DNA from: Diploptera punctata
Taxonomy: Eukaryota > Arthropoda > Insecta > Blattodea > Blaberidae
Direction: 5' to 3'
NCBI GenBank assembly: GCA_030220185.1
Contig: JASPKZ010009670.1
Coordinates: forward strand, 1-64,000
Length of the DNA stretch: 64,000 nt
In this document: in pieces, positions 9,320 to 19,872 of the stretch
How positions within the stretch are numbered: position 1 is the first letter of the stretch
How the letters are laid out: every line of letters begins with the position of its first letter
Made by a program: the position numbers and the translations under genes
Notes under the pieces: model-generated
Told to the model about the DNA's origin: nothing
The model's database searches: none
Seen by the model: the letters and a program-made list of their open reading frames with translations, nothing else

Positions 9320-9367
9320 TATTTTAAGGAATTAGGCAACGGTTTATTCGCCTGTTTATCAAAACAT
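9320..9367 (+). pseudogene. nuclear mitochondrial insert: 16S rRNA scrap
   Basis: TTTTAAGGAATTAGGCAAC followed by TTCGCCTGTTTATCAAAACAT matches the highly conserved insect mitochondrial 16S rRNA segment recognised by the universal 16Sar primer, with one A missing. The match is about 50 bp and then ends. Confidence 0.65.
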
Positions 9368-9499
9368 CCATCCCATCCAATTAAATTTAATGATATTTGA
9401 TATAATAATTACAAATATTAGAGATATATTAAAAATAAAGAACAAGAAAAATAAATTGATTAATATTTAAATCACTTTGTATATAATAATTTTCATAAT

Positions 9500-9665
9500 A
9501 GAGCCTCAAGTATTAAAGGAACTAATCAATTTCCGGATCCACCAATTATAATTGATATAACTATAAACAAAATTATGATTAAAACTTGGGCTGAAAAAAT
9601 AATATAAATCTGATCATCTCCAATAAGGGATTCTGGTTTGTTTAACGAATCTAAATATACGTTCA
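9500..9665 (-). pseudogene. nuclear mitochondrial insert: COI fragment
   Basis: The minus strand reads NKPESLIGDDQIYIIFSAQV, then IIGGSGN, then TGA (tryptophan in the mitochondrial code), LVPL. This is the N-terminal membrane core of cytochrome c oxidase subunit I, where SLIGDDQIYN, IMIGGFGNW and LVPL are almost invariant in insects. Substitutions at conserved sites and a nuclear neighbourhood (LINE on one side, RTE on the other) show it is a nuclear copy, not mitochondrial DNA. Confidence 0.85.
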
Positions 9666-9974
9666 CACATACGAATTCATTATGAATGAGAAAAACGCTT
9701 ATCAACAAATGTGGGAAATTTTGAAGTGGCAGATTTCGAATACGTATTACTTATAGCCTAATTACAATCAGAAATGAGAGACTGAACATGATATTATGCA
9801 CTACAAGGGAACTTGTCACCCCAACTTATCTAAAAACGTTTAAATAAGAATATACAAAAGACTGTGATTTCAGTTATATTACTCTTACTTTAAAGAAGAG
9901 AAAATATTACGGGTATTTGATATTCTACACTATGATGCTGACATATTAAGAAGGTAAATCACCCACCACCCATG

Positions 9975-10370
9975 AAAGTAAAATTACATTGAAGATTTTG
10001 TTTGGTATAATTTCATCAGTGGTAACATTTGTTAGATATAGCCACTAGATTTGTCATATTGTTAGGACATTTATGAATATTAACTAACTAACTCACTGGC
10101 TCTGTCGAACCCGTACGTTCATGGCCGCGCGGACATAAGCTCTCCATACATCCCAATCCTGAGCTAATGTTTTCTAATCATCCCCTGTATAATCTACTTC
10201 CCTCAAATCATGGATAATGTTATTCTCCCACCTCATTCTTGGTCTACCAACTGGGCGTTTTCCCTCTGGATTTCCTACAAGAAACTTCCATGCACCTCTT
10301 TCATCCCCCATATGTGCCACATGCCCTGCCCATCGCAGTCTACGAGATTTAACTGTTCTTATTATATTTG

Positions 10371-10425
<55 letters not shown>

Positions 10426-10663
10426 TGTAGCTCACTATTATGTAGTCTTCTCCATTCACCTGTCTGTTCATCTTTCTTTGGTCCAAAAAATTTTTCCAAG
10501 AACTTATTTTCAAATACTCGTAATCTACTTATCTCCCTTAAGTAAGAGTCAACAAAAGTAAAAATTACATAGAAGGCTTTGTTTGTATAAATTTCATCAG
10601 TGACATTTGTCAGTATATAAGCCACTAGATTTTATCATAATGTTAGGGAATTTATGAATATTA
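9975..10663 (-). mobile_element. RTE 3' end fragment flanked by 108-bp direct repeats
   Basis: 10083-10554 is an RTE 3' end in minus orientation, starting with the ACTAACTAACTCACTGG tail complement and reaching GTAATCTACTTATCTCCC. It includes a (TA)n tract at 10375-10423 within the element. On each side lies a direct repeat of about 108 bp (9975-10082 and 10555-10663), each running from AAAGTAAAATTACAT-like to TTATGAATATTA. Confidence 0.8.
10375..10423. repeat. (TA)n microsatellite
   Basis: Uninterrupted TA dinucleotides inside the RTE fragment. Confidence 0.98.
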
Positions 10664-10669
10664 AAAAGA

Positions 10670-11250
10670 TTAATCTAATATATAAAAATCAATTTTTGTT
10701 TGTTTGTTTTTTTGTTTGTTCGTATTCTATGCGCGGCCATACCGTTGATTCGACTTTGATCGTTTTTTTTTACAAAAATGTTCAGAAGATTCCCGGGATG
10801 AACATAGGCTATAAGGGAGTTATGCTATTCAACTTCTACACCTTTAAAAACGAAACAATATAACAGTTATGATTGATTTTGTTCTCACTGCGGTCCTCCA
10901 CATTTAAATAACTGGCACAAGATATTAGTGTCTTTAAGTCACTTATTTTCCTCGCGGTCCGTGACTTTGGATAATATACCAACATTTTTCTCATTCCCAC
11001 CAATATCTGATCACCGACTACAGGCCACCACCTAATCCCAGCGACTCTACCCGTCAACCGAGGATATGGACCCTCGGTGAAAATCAACACCGAGCCTGGC
11101 CAGCGAGGGAATGGGTGACCGCTATCATCGCATCCAAATTAACAATTATTACAAAAGTAAACACCAAACTCAGACTCAATAATAATCATCAAACTACACC
11201 AACCTGCACCGGGACCGGCTTCGTTTCTAAGGGCTCAAACACCAATTATA
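10670..11250 (+). repeat. interspersed repeat D, copy 1 (diverged)
   Basis: 10860-10930 resembles 28505-28570 and 32335-32400, with phrases like GTTATG-ATTG-TTTG-TCTCACTGC and TTTAAATAA-CTGGCA. The stretch 10678-10720 has TATAAAAATCAATTTTTGTT. The rest is unassigned and ends at a (TA)n tract. Confidence 0.4.
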
Positions 11251-11284
11251 CATTTGTATCACATCATCTATGATAACACAGCTG

Positions 11285-11287
<3 letters not shown>

Positions 11288-11321
<34 letters not shown>
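11288..11321. repeat. (TA)n microsatellite
   Basis: Uninterrupted TA dinucleotides. Confidence 0.97.
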
Positions 11322-11324
<3 letters not shown>

Positions 11325-11334
11325 CATACATGTG

Positions 11335-12440
11335 AGAGGTAAAAATATTTTAAAAATGAAAAACAGCTCCATATATTGGACGTAAAAGCAACTTCAGCCC
11401 TGAAGACCAACTTAAGAGTAAAACTATAAATGTTCGTTTGTTCAAAATCTCCGAAAGTTCTTTACCGATTGCTTTGAAATGTTGACACAACGTTGCATTT
11501 GAATACGCGCATGTTTGTACCTGTGAAAGGTAAAAGTATCTTCTTCTTCTTCTTCTTCCTTTCCAGGATTTGTCAATGCGACCTGTTCCGGTCTCAAGTC
11601 CATCGTTTCCTTGGCCGTCCCAAATATATTTTTCCATGTGGTTTATAGGCGTTGATCTTTTTGGGTAATCTTGTATTGTTCCTTCTGTCTAAATGTTCTT
11701 TCCATTGGTATTTGTGCTCGTCTAGTTTATCGAGTATTGAAAATATCTCCAGTTCATTTCTTATTGATTCATTGTGTAATCTACCCATGCGACGGATCTT
11801 AAAAATTTCATTTCAGTGGCTTGAATGTGTGAGATATCTTTTTTTGTAAGTACCCAAGATTCAGATCCATATAAAAGAACAGGAACAGCCATAATTTTAT
11901 AAAATCTGAGCTGAGTTTCTCTTCGAGTCTTTCGGAGGGTTCTTCTTATGGTGCCACACATCATTTGATATCGGTTTAATTTATTGTGTATGTTATATCT
12001 GAACCAAGATAGTTAAAGTGTGCTATCTGTTCTATTATTTCATTATTGATTACTATTTTTGCTCTGATTGGCACTTTGCCCTGAAAAGCCATAATTTTAG
12101 TTTTGAAGTTGAGACTTTGAGATTATAATAGAGTCCTAATTGATTCAACATGTAAAAGTATCTTAAAAAATTTAAAACAGCTCCATATATTGGACGTAAA
12201 AGCAACTTCAGCCCAGAAGTACAACTTAAGAGTAAAACTATAAATGTTCCTTCGTTCAAAATCTCAAATCTCCGAAAGTTTTTTACCGGTTGCTTTGAAA
12301 TTTTGACACGTTGCATTTGAATACGCGCGTGTTTACATATGCATATGTGTGTGTCTTACCTGTGACATATAAAAATATGCTTTCTTGAAAAATGAAAAAC
12401 AGCTCTATCTATTGGACGTAAAGCAACACACTATACAACA
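11335..12440 (+). repeat. tandem repeat of about 200 bp split by a LINE
   Basis: Units begin AAAACAGCTCCATATATTGG at 11360 and 12177, with a third start at about 12400. Each runs through AAGCAACTTCAGCCC, CTCCGAAAGTT and GCATTTGAATACGCGC. The LINE at 11543-12151 sits between the first and second units. Confidence 0.8.
11543..12151 (-). mobile_element. 5'-truncated non-LTR retrotransposon with 13-bp TSD
   Basis: Bounded by GTAAAAGTATCTT at 11530-11542 and 12152-12164. The minus strand encodes the end of a reverse transcriptase protein: CGTIRRTLRKTRRETQLRFY, LLYGSESWVLTKK, EMKFLRS, then DKLDEHKYQWKEHLDR and GRPRKRW. The 3' tail is (GAA)n. The same family occurs at 60205-60720 and 52490-52680. 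Confidence 0.85.
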
Positions 12441-12526
12441 TATTTTACGGCAATGCATAACAATCTTTCCATTTAACCTGACTTAGCGACAGCATCATGT
12501 GGCAGAGTACAGCTAGTACTATAATA

Positions 12527-12958
12527 CTTAATTACTTACTCACTGGCACTATCGAACCCGTAGGTTCATGGCCGCACGGACATAAGCTCTCCATACATCC
12601 CTATCCTGAGCTAATGCTTTCCAATCATTCCCTGTATAATCTACTTGCCTCAAATCATAGTTAATGTTATTCTCCCACCTCATTCTTGGTCTACCAACTG
12701 GGCGTTTTCCCTCTGGCTTTCCTACAAGAAGCTTCCATGCAAGTCTTTCATTCCCCATACGCGCAACATGTCCTGTCCATCGCAGTCTACGAGACTTAAC
12801 TGTTCTTATTATATCTGGCTTCCTGTAAAGACCATGTAGTTCATTGTTATGTAGTCTTCTCCATTCACCTGTCTGTTCATCTCTCTTTGGTCCAAAAATT
12901 TCCCTAAGTACTTTATTCTCAAATACTCGTAATCTCCTTTCCTCCCTTAAAGTAAGAG
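12527..12958 (-). mobile_element. 5'-truncated RTE insertion with 12-bp TSD
   Basis: Bounded by AGTACTATAATA at 12515-12526 and 12959-12970. The minus strand encodes RRLRWTGHVARMGNERLAWK, LLVGKPEGKRPVGRPRMRW and ends with the conserved GATAGTGCCAGTGAG and TAAG-type tail. It closely matches 44620-45010. Confidence 0.9.
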
Positions 12959-13183
12959 AGTACTATAATATAACTAATAATATAATTTCTTATGATTAAT
13001 AATATAATTATTACGGAAGTTGATATTTACCTTACAATTGTTGGCTTGGGAGTTTTAAAGAGTGATTCCAATGCTCTCAGAAAGAAAAAAAAAAGTACTG
13101 ATAAAATTCATATTAAAATTCGGTTGAGTTAAAAAGATCTACATTTTAAAAATAGGATATCTCACAACCAGGCAAATAGCCAC

Positions 13184-13237
13184 AAACTAAAATATTAAAA
13201 TAATTACCTGGCAGCTAATTATTTTAATATTTTACTT
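13184..13237. repeat. small palindrome, arms about 24 bp
   Basis: ACTAAAATATTAAAATAATT and its complement surround ACCTGGCAGCT. Confidence 0.8.
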
Positions 13238-13384
13238 TGTTGTAATAATAATAATAATAATAAACTCATTAGGACTGCAGACACTATGTATACTTTATGT
13301 ATTTACCGATGTTCATTAACAGTTAAGGTAATTACCGAAGCAAATCAAATCTGTGGTGAAAGGGCCTAAACATTTTGCTCAGAG

Positions 13385-13560
13385 GCCTCTTATTTCAGGC
13401 TTGAGTTTATTTTACTTGCCGTAAATATACGACTCTTATCTTTACGTCCCTTCCGAAGGAAACATTCACAGGATTTTTACGACCTAAAAATTCATCACCG
13501 CGGCCGGGTTTGAATACGTGAACCTCGGTACCAGAGACAAGCATAGTAATCACTAGTTTA
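13385..13560 (-). mobile_element. SINE S2, copy 1 (degenerate)
   Basis: The complement has a CGTATTCAAACCCGGCCG head, a phrase like GATGAATTTTTAGGTCG, TTCGGAAGGGACGTAAAG and a tail towards CAAGCCTGAAAT. The best copy is at 17887-18065. Confidence 0.65.
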
Positions 13561-14460
13561 TTAGAACCGACATTTCATGGCTTGGTTATATCGTTAAAAA
13601 ATTGCTTATAAAAGAAACATACTTTCTTGTATCGTGACCACCGCTTAATTATGGAATCTGGAGCAAGTAAAAGTTGCGAACAAACTGATATGTAGTCTTA
13701 CATTCAGAAAGTTTTCAGATACTTGTGTTGGCTTATTTTTACAGTAAATAGGATGGGTAAGGATCTAAGGATTTTAATATAGGCTTAAGCATTAATTTAA
13801 TTGTGGATATTCCATAAATTGAAATTCGCGTTCACTAGAAAACGCTAAAGAAAACGAAATGTGTAGTAGTAGTAAATGGGAAAGGAAAGGTTGGTTGTTG
13901 CTTTTGCAAGCCTTAATTTTTCACTTTATCTTGAAAAGGGGACGTTTCTGCTGCTAAAATTCATTGGTAATGTTTTATTTTAGGATTCTCTATAATATCT
14001 AAGTTCATTAGAATCGTATTTGAAAGGTGGGAGAGAAAAAAACCGACAAATTTTCGTCAGATCCATTTTAGGCTAGATGATATTTTATGTGTTATAAATC
14101 TATTGATATGAGAGCTACATATTATTCCCTTGTGAAAGAAGCCATTTTCGGGATTCTTATGCCCTTAAATTCGACGCGAATATTGAATCCAGAGGCGAAA
14201 ATAGAATCACAAGAATTGTGCTGCAAGGAACTAAAATTCAGAACACCTACGTATGTACGCCCTCATCATTAACTGAAGAATATTAATAAATTGATAGAAA
14301 ATGTGATTCTCATTATGAGAAGCAAGTGGTAGAATAATTCCGTGTTTTATAAACAGGCCTAAGGATATCAGGTAATATGAAATAGGCCTACATTAAATAT
14401 TACTAAAAATATAATGTTTTGGCTTTAAATCGTAAATCTTGAATTCAAAAGTAGCACACT
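13561..14460. other. unannotated sequence
   Basis: AT-rich with no recognised coding, RNA or repeat signal. The 61-codon frame at 14087 has no motif. Confidence 0.4.
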
Positions 14461-14765
14461 GATTTACCGGCGTGGTAAGAGAATTGAAGTTTCTATGTTA
14501 TGCAGTTCCATATTGGTTTCGCCGGTGGCCCTAGCATTCTGCTAATCATAGATTCAGAGTTGTCAGCTACTGTGAATCTGCCTACCATGCACTTCAGAAT
14601 TTCTGCTTCCTTCCTATAAGTGACTGTAACAGGTTATTGATTCTAAGTTCCATGAGGTGTGAGTCCTCTAGTTACGCTCCTCATGGAGACATGGATGCTC
14701 CCTAGCAGGAGTTTCTTGACCTAGTTAACTTTAGTTACTGTTATTTTCCTACAGAAGACATGTGA
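14461..14765. other. unassigned GC-richer segment
   Basis: It has clearly higher GC than its flanks, with phrases such as GGCGTGGTAAGAGAATTG and CTCCTCATGGAGACATGG (a small inverted repeat). It looks like an old repeat but has no second copy in the window. Confidence 0.3.
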
Positions 14766-14859
14766 TCAGCACACCACCTCAATGAGACATTTATTAGCTA
14801 ATCTATGTATTACTTGGATGGGGAAGGTCGGTTAAATTTTGTTCAGAACCACTAATTTA

Positions 14860-15005
14860 AGCTTAAGGTTCTTTCACGAGCCCGAAAATCTTCAGACACG
14901 GGACCCACGGCTTAAAGTCCCTTCCGGAGGATTTTTCATTTGGATTTTTCCATTATAAAAATCTATCGACCCTGTCGTGGTTTGAATCCGTGCCACTGCA
15001 AAAGA
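14860..15005 (-). mobile_element. SINE S2, copy 2
   Basis: The complement reads GATTCAAACCACGACAGGG, GTCGATAGATTTTTATAATG, GGAAGGGACTTTAAGCCG, TGGGTCCCGTGTCTGAAG and GCTCGTGAAAGAACC, aligning with 17887-18065. Confidence 0.8.
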
Positions 15006-15289
15006 AAGAAGAGCATAAAGAGAGCTTAATACAGAAATGAGAGAGAGAGAGAGCAGTAAGAAGATAACGACCATGGCATGTTCGGAGGGAATACCCAAAA
15101 CCACGTTCTTCTTGTGACGACCTGGAGAGGACGTCTATGGATAAGTAGGCATCTGTACTGAAGAGCATTTGGAGCGAAGTAAACATTATTTTCTCTCTCA
15201 TTTTATGCAGAAGTGGAACTGCCAAAGTACACGTTCTGAACTTGGTATGATTAAAATGTTGTTCTTTATATAAATTTGTAAACGTTTGA

Positions 15290-15830
15290 ATGCCATTAAA
15301 CATGCCAAGAAATTTAGATATCTAGGATCAATTTTAGAAGAGGAAGGTTCATCAAAATAAGAAATAAAAAAACGATAGCAGATGGTCGGAGAGTAATTGG
15401 AATAAAAGCATCCTTTATGGAACAAATAAATATAGGTATAAAGCCATTGTAGAAAGTATTATGTTTTATATGGATCAGAGACATGAACAATTAAAAGGTG
15501 GAGACGATAATCGCGGAAGTCCAGATTAGAAAAAATAAGAAACTTTGAAATTGGGAAAATTATAAAAGTTGACAAAAATATGTTTGCAGACAACTGAAGA
15601 GAATCGATTAAGATGATATGGACATCCAAAGAGGATGACATCTGAGAGACCTTAAGAAGATGATGGAGTGGAAATATATAGGAAAAGAAAAAAGGGAAGA
15701 CGTATGAGAAAATAAGTATGAGTGAATTGGTACTTACATATGAGGATGTTCAAGATCGCTATAACTGGAGAAAGCAAATTTCTTGGGGTGACGGAAGACC
15801 ACTGTATTGTGGATGAATTCCGAAAAAAAA
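15290..15830 (+). pseudogene. degenerate non-LTR retrotransposon C-terminal copy
   Basis: Fragments read KFRYLGSILEEEGSSK, then LRWYGHPKRMTSERP, RKRKKGRRMRK, in different frames. This is the usual order at the end of insect non-LTR reverse transcriptases. Many stops. Confidence 0.65.
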
Positions 15831-15989
15831 TCCAATATTTAATTTGAATAGTGGGTAAACGGATATACTAAACTGCAACCAAGGATGAGGAGGGATACTA
15901 ATCCTAACCTAACCTAACTATCAAGAGCTGTGACGATAAGTAACTGTATAAGAAAAACCTTAGCAGTGGAGAATGTTCTAATAACTTTG

Positions 15990-16640
15990 TCTATGAAGCC
16001 AGGAAGTAAATAAATAAATAAATAAGTGAGCAATTGCAGCATCCCCAATTAACAACTCCAATAAGACACACCTTTGACAAGGCATGGCACGTTATAGTCA
16101 AGAAGACTGGTCACATAGACCCATAGACCCAAAATTCACTAAGGCACATCAGGCTGAGTGGTCACATTATGTCAGAACCAAACGTCTATTGACGATAGCA
16201 CCAAACTCCCTTTACAAATGTATTGCAATCGACCAACGTCGAAAGGTTGAGAAAATATTGCATTAACATATTGCATTAAGTATTCATTAGAGGAAGAACC
16301 ACGATATTAGTGTAAGCAGTCGATGTGCCAATTGGGCATCTGCAGTGAAGAGTGATGCGGAAATAATTATTGTGTAAAGATTTCTGCTTCCTTCTTTTTC
16401 TTACGTAAACTCATCATGTTGGCTACAATTAAATTAAATTTATTTTGGTCATGGCCCCACTCACCAATGCATATACAATATATCTGTGAAAGTTTCAGCC
16501 AACAGTGTGGTTTTAATTTGGATAAAATTGAGATATGATGACCAGTTTCAACATAACATATTTCCAATTAAAGAAAGCTTAATTAAGATACTGCGTGTTG
16601 AATGTTAAGCCCTGCGGCAAAACTTACCATCTACACAATA
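15990..16640. other. unannotated sequence
   Basis: A 60-codon frame at 16084-16266 (MARYSQEDWSHR start) has no recognised motif. A short (TAAA)n lies at 16005-16025. Nothing else is evident. Confidence 0.35.
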
Positions 16641-16649
16641 TTCTTCTTT

Positions 16650-16990
16650 ATTCTTTGGCTTTCCCCCACTTATAGGTTTGCCGTCTTCATTTTCCATTTA
16701 TCTCTATCATTCCAATCTCCCTCTTCAAAATTCCTATCATCCATTATAGTTATGACGTAGGTTTCCCATTTCCATCTTGGTCTGCCACGTTTATTTCTTC
16801 CAGGGGGTGACCATTGGTATATATTTTTTGGCCATCTTCCATTTTCCATTCTTTGTACATGGCCATACCATTTAAGCGTTTGATTTTCAATCCTCTTAAC
16901 AACAGATGTGGTGACATTCATTTCTCTCCAAAGGAATTCATTTCTTATTTTATCCTGTCTTGTTTTTTTTGGAAGCTTCTTCTAAAATAA
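16650..16990 (-). pseudogene. non-LTR retrotransposon C-terminal fragment
   Basis: The minus-strand frame 16670-16921 reads VVKRIENQTLKWYGHVQRME, NGRWPKNIYQWSPPGRNKRG, RPRWKWE. This is the conserved C-terminal tail of LINE-encoded endonuclease-reverse transcriptases. RT and EN domains are missing. Confidence 0.8.
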
Positions 16991-17590
16991 TCAAATTCAA
17001 CTGTTCTAATTTTATTCTTTACCACAATATTTCAGACGATAATCTAAAATCCTATATACGAGTACATACAGAATATTGCTCTACAATTTAATATGAAAAT
17101 TATAGCTGAAAAATTAATTAAATGTTATGGTAAATATCAAGATTACAACAAAATATCTGTTTACGATATGACAACACATATTCCACCGCTTTAGTCTAGG
17201 AGCAGCATCATTGCTTCAAATGCAGCGAGACCGTTCAATCCCCAGTTGGGACAAGTTTCCTGGGTGAAGTTTCTTGGGTTTTTTCTCATCAGTAGCACAA
17301 ATGTCAAGAAACATTGAGGCCCAAATATTTTCCGAACACCGTCTTACAATCAAAGCCAATCATATTCGCTTTGTTTATAAACATATTGCAATATGCAATA
17401 AAAACACACAGATTAATGGTTACACCTAAATACTGAATTATGGTTACTCCTGAACTCTGAATTATGAGAAATTTCTTAAATATAATTATTATTTCATATT
17501 AAACAATGAAACTCCTCTGTTTTCTAATTATGCTATTAAATCAGTGTTATTGCCAATGCATTTCCTCAGATAAGGTAGAAAGATAAGAGT
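16991..17590. other. unannotated sequence
   Basis: A possible degraded SINE stretch (CTGGGTGAAGTTTCTTGGG, AAATGTCAAGAAACATTGAG, GGCCCAAATATTTTCCG) at 17240-17340 resembles the body of SINE S1. The rest shows nothing. Confidence 0.35.
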
Positions 17591-17591
17591 A

Positions 17592-17594
<3 letters not shown>

Positions 17595-17628
<34 letters not shown>
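17595..17628. repeat. (TA)n microsatellite
   Basis: Marks the left edge of a tRNA-like cassette region. Confidence 0.97.
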
Positions 17629-17630
<2 letters not shown>

Positions 17631-17887
17631 AAAAATGTAATTATAACATCGAAATAAAGAAGCGTCGCTGCTATAAACTAAAAATATTCTCTTTAATTTG
17701 CTTACTTCTTGTAGGAACAACTAGATGGCAGTGGAGACCGAGTTCTCCGCCACTCGTAATAGAGAATATATATATAAAGAAAAATAAATGTTGTTACAAG
17801 ATTCTCTTGGTGGTGTAATTGGCAGCGCACTGGGGTATCACTCCAGAGGTTCGGATTCGAATCCCGTCCAAGCATTTATTTTTTCTT
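17629..17887 (+). repeat. tRNA-like cassette 1 (ATC in anticodon position)
   Basis: A region of about 260 bp after (TA)n. 17715-17750 (ACTAGATGGCAGTGGAGACC, TCCGCCACTCGT) resembles 58728-58765 in the cassette at 58 kb. The tRNA-like part is 17804-17874. It is bounded by AAGAAAAATAAATG at 17777-17790 and by the inverted copy CATTTATTTTTTCTT at 17873-17887. Confidence 0.6.
17804..17874 (+). tRNA. tRNA-like sequence, apparent anticodon ATC
   Basis: CTTGG pairs with CCAAG at the ends. An A-box-like TGGTGTAATTGG and B-box-like GGATTCGAATCCC are present. The anticodon arm CTGGG-GTATCAC-TCCAG puts ATC at positions 34-36. That would read an aspartate codon with an unusual A34. T-arm pairing is imperfect. 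More likely a tRNA-derived mobile module than a tRNA gene. Confidence 0.45.
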
Positions 17888-18065
17888 ATTATATTATGGT
17901 CCCAAGGGTCGCGGGTTCAAACCCGGCCGGGGTCGATGGATTTTTTAGGACGGAAAAATCTTAGGGGTAGGTCCTCCGGGAGGGACTTTAAGCCGTGGGT
18001 CCTGAGTCTGAAGATTTTCAGGCTCGTAAAAGATCCTTAAGCCTGAATGAAAGGCATATAAGCAA
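17887..18065 (+). mobile_element. SINE S2, copy 3 (best copy)
   Basis: tRNA-type B arm GCGGGTTCAAACCCGGCC, then GGTCGATGGATTTTTTAGG, CCGGGAGGGACTTTAAGCCG and CTCGTAAAAGATCC. Matches minus-strand copies at 13.4 and 14.9 kb. It directly abuts tRNA-like cassette 1. Confidence 0.8.
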
Positions 18066-18262
18066 AATTTACCGAATTTTCCCGTCCTAGTACTACCTTG
18101 GTTTCCTAGATGTCAGTATGAGGCCGAACGCTGATCACGGACCACTCAAATGACATCCATACGAAAACAAGTGTAACTAAATCAGTATGGTTCAAATTCT
18201 TCCCTGTAGGGAGAGAGCGCCTAAATCTCTGTTAAGGAAAACATGGGCTTACAAGAAGAAGA

Positions 18263-18267
<5 letters not shown>

Positions 18268-18328
<61 letters not shown>
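18268..18328. repeat. (TA)n microsatellite
   Basis: About 30 uninterrupted TA units. Confidence 0.98.
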
Positions 18329-18329
<1 letters not shown>

Positions 18330-18332
<3 letters not shown>

Positions 18333-19010
18333 CGGAAGAACTTTATTTGCAGTGAATTGCCAATTCTCATGATATTGTACTATTATTACTTTTCAGAAAC
18401 TTCAATTAACCGATCCTAATTTATGTAATATTTGCCTCGAAATGCAATATTAAGGAGGCAGGCCGGACATCGAATTAGAGAAGTAAAAAAAAGTTACCGT
18501 AATTTACTTTTACTTTTGAGGTTTCACTCGTCTTTCATACAGAAACAAAAGTAAAGAGGTCAAAATAAGAGTGCATGAAAAACCAATAAAGTTAAAAAGT
18601 GACCTGAAAAGAGATTAAACGATGAACGGACTTCTATTGACCCGTATTATACTCTAAAAATAATTGCCAGTATGCCTAAACGGTTGTGGGAGATTATAAA
18701 ATAGAAACGATATCAAATTAAATTCTACAATCTCTTGTTTGTACTAGAAAAAAAATTGTTGGTACTTATAATAAATTGTTTGTGATATTAGTGATGTTTT
18801 AATTTTTTAAATAAAATAATTATTATTTAAGAGAAAATTTATAATGATTTATGAGAGAAGTTTTGCTTTTAAAAATACATTTTGTTATTTAAATGGAAGT
18901 AATATTTTCATTGTATATGATGTATAGTCTATTTTTATTTTATGTATGAAATAAAAATAGGAGATCCGAATGTAATGTTGCCATATAATTAAATCTATTC
19001 ATATATATAT
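18330..19010. other. unannotated AT-rich sequence
   Basis: No recognised feature. Confidence 0.4.
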
Positions 19011-19017
19011 ATATAGT

Positions 19018-19130
19018 ATATCAGAAAGTTTTCTTGAGTTTTCCACATCATAGATTCAAGGTTGGCCTCTGGCCACTGATTTTTTTTTATTTTTAGAATA
19101 GAATAGATTTATTTAGCCAAGAAAACTTTA
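19018..19130 (-). repeat. Penelope-like terminal-repeat scrap
   Basis: The complement has CAGTGGCCAGAGGCCAACC, TTGAATCTATGATGTGG and TCAAGAAAAC. This corresponds to 38930-38978, which follows a hammerhead-like motif. AGAAAACTTTATTAATTATA-like ends appear in both. Confidence 0.5.
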
Positions 19131-19165
19131 TTAATCATATTTATATCCATGAGAATCAACAATGT

Positions 19166-19168
<3 letters not shown>

Positions 19169-19205
<37 letters not shown>

Positions 19206-19305
19206 TACATACACAAACACACACACACACACATACTTTTCATAAGAGATGTAAGTTAATTTCTAAGATAAGAGGTAACAATGGATATATATATATATAT
19301 ATATA
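19169..19305. repeat. (TA)n and (CA)n microsatellites
   Basis: (TA)n at 19169-19200 and 19285-19305, with (CA)n at about 19213-19234. Confidence 0.95.
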
Positions 19306-19344
19306 GGGTAAATATATACAAAGGGTTAAAATAGAGATATAATC

Positions 19345-19641
19345 ATAGTAATTCTATCCGAGGGCAGGTCTTTCACTGCAATCATAGCATTTTTTCATAC
19401 TATGATTTGCAGATTTACTAGGGAATTATAGGTGTGGTAGCTTCCCGTTGCTTTCCACACCGGTGAAGGATGATGATTATGGCCGGATGATTTGGGGACC
19501 GTTGTACCCTAAGCTTCCTGACATTTGTCTTACAGGTGAGGAAAACCATCGAAAAAAACCTCACCCAGGAGCCGACCGGGAATTGAACCAGGGCCCGCTG
19601 CGTGACAAGGCAACATGCTACCTCGAGACCAGAGCGGTGGA
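19345..19641 (-). mobile_element. SINE S1 (tRNA-Asp-like head), copy 1
   Basis: The complement begins CCGCTCTGGTCTCGAGGTAG, has CTTGTCACGCAGCGGGCCC (GTC in anticodon position), GGTTCAATTCCCGGTCGG, then CTCACCTGTAAGACAAATG, a CACCGGTGTGGAAAGCAAC block and ends near GATAGAATTACTATG. (TA)n abuts the head. Confidence 0.9.

Positions 19642-19685
<44 letters not shown>
19642..19685. repeat. (TA)n(TG)n microsatellite
   Basis: TA units run directly into TG units next to the SINE head. Confidence 0.97.
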
Positions 19686-19734
19686 TATAATTACATTTTT
19701 GACATTGATCAATGCAAGCTTAATATGACATGAT

Positions 19735-19872
19735 AAGAAAAATAAATGCTCGGACGGGACTTGAACCCGGACCTCTGGATTTATAGCGCACTGGGATATA
19801 AATCCAGAAGTCCGAGTTCAAGTCCTGTCCGAGCTTTATTTTATTATCATGTCATATATATATATATATATT
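19735..19872. repeat. tRNA-like cassette 2: inverted dimer of a tRNA 3' half
   Basis: Starts AAGAAAAATAAATG (19735-19748). The sequence then reads GCTCGGACGGGACTTGAAC, CTCTGGATTTA, TAGCGCACTGGGA, TATAAATCCAG, GTCCGAGTTCAAGTCC, TGTCCGAGC. The two ends are complements over nearly 37 bp. The right half looks like the anticodon and T arms of a tRNA with ATA in anticodon position. The left half is its reverse complement instead of a tRNA 5' half. It ends in (TA)n at 19855-19872. Confidence 0.75.

Noticed and set aside
10210..10625. Overlapping frames of 83-114 codons on both strands
   Set aside because: They are antisense RTE sequence plus a (TA)n tract read as Ile-Tyr repeats. No independent gene is supported.
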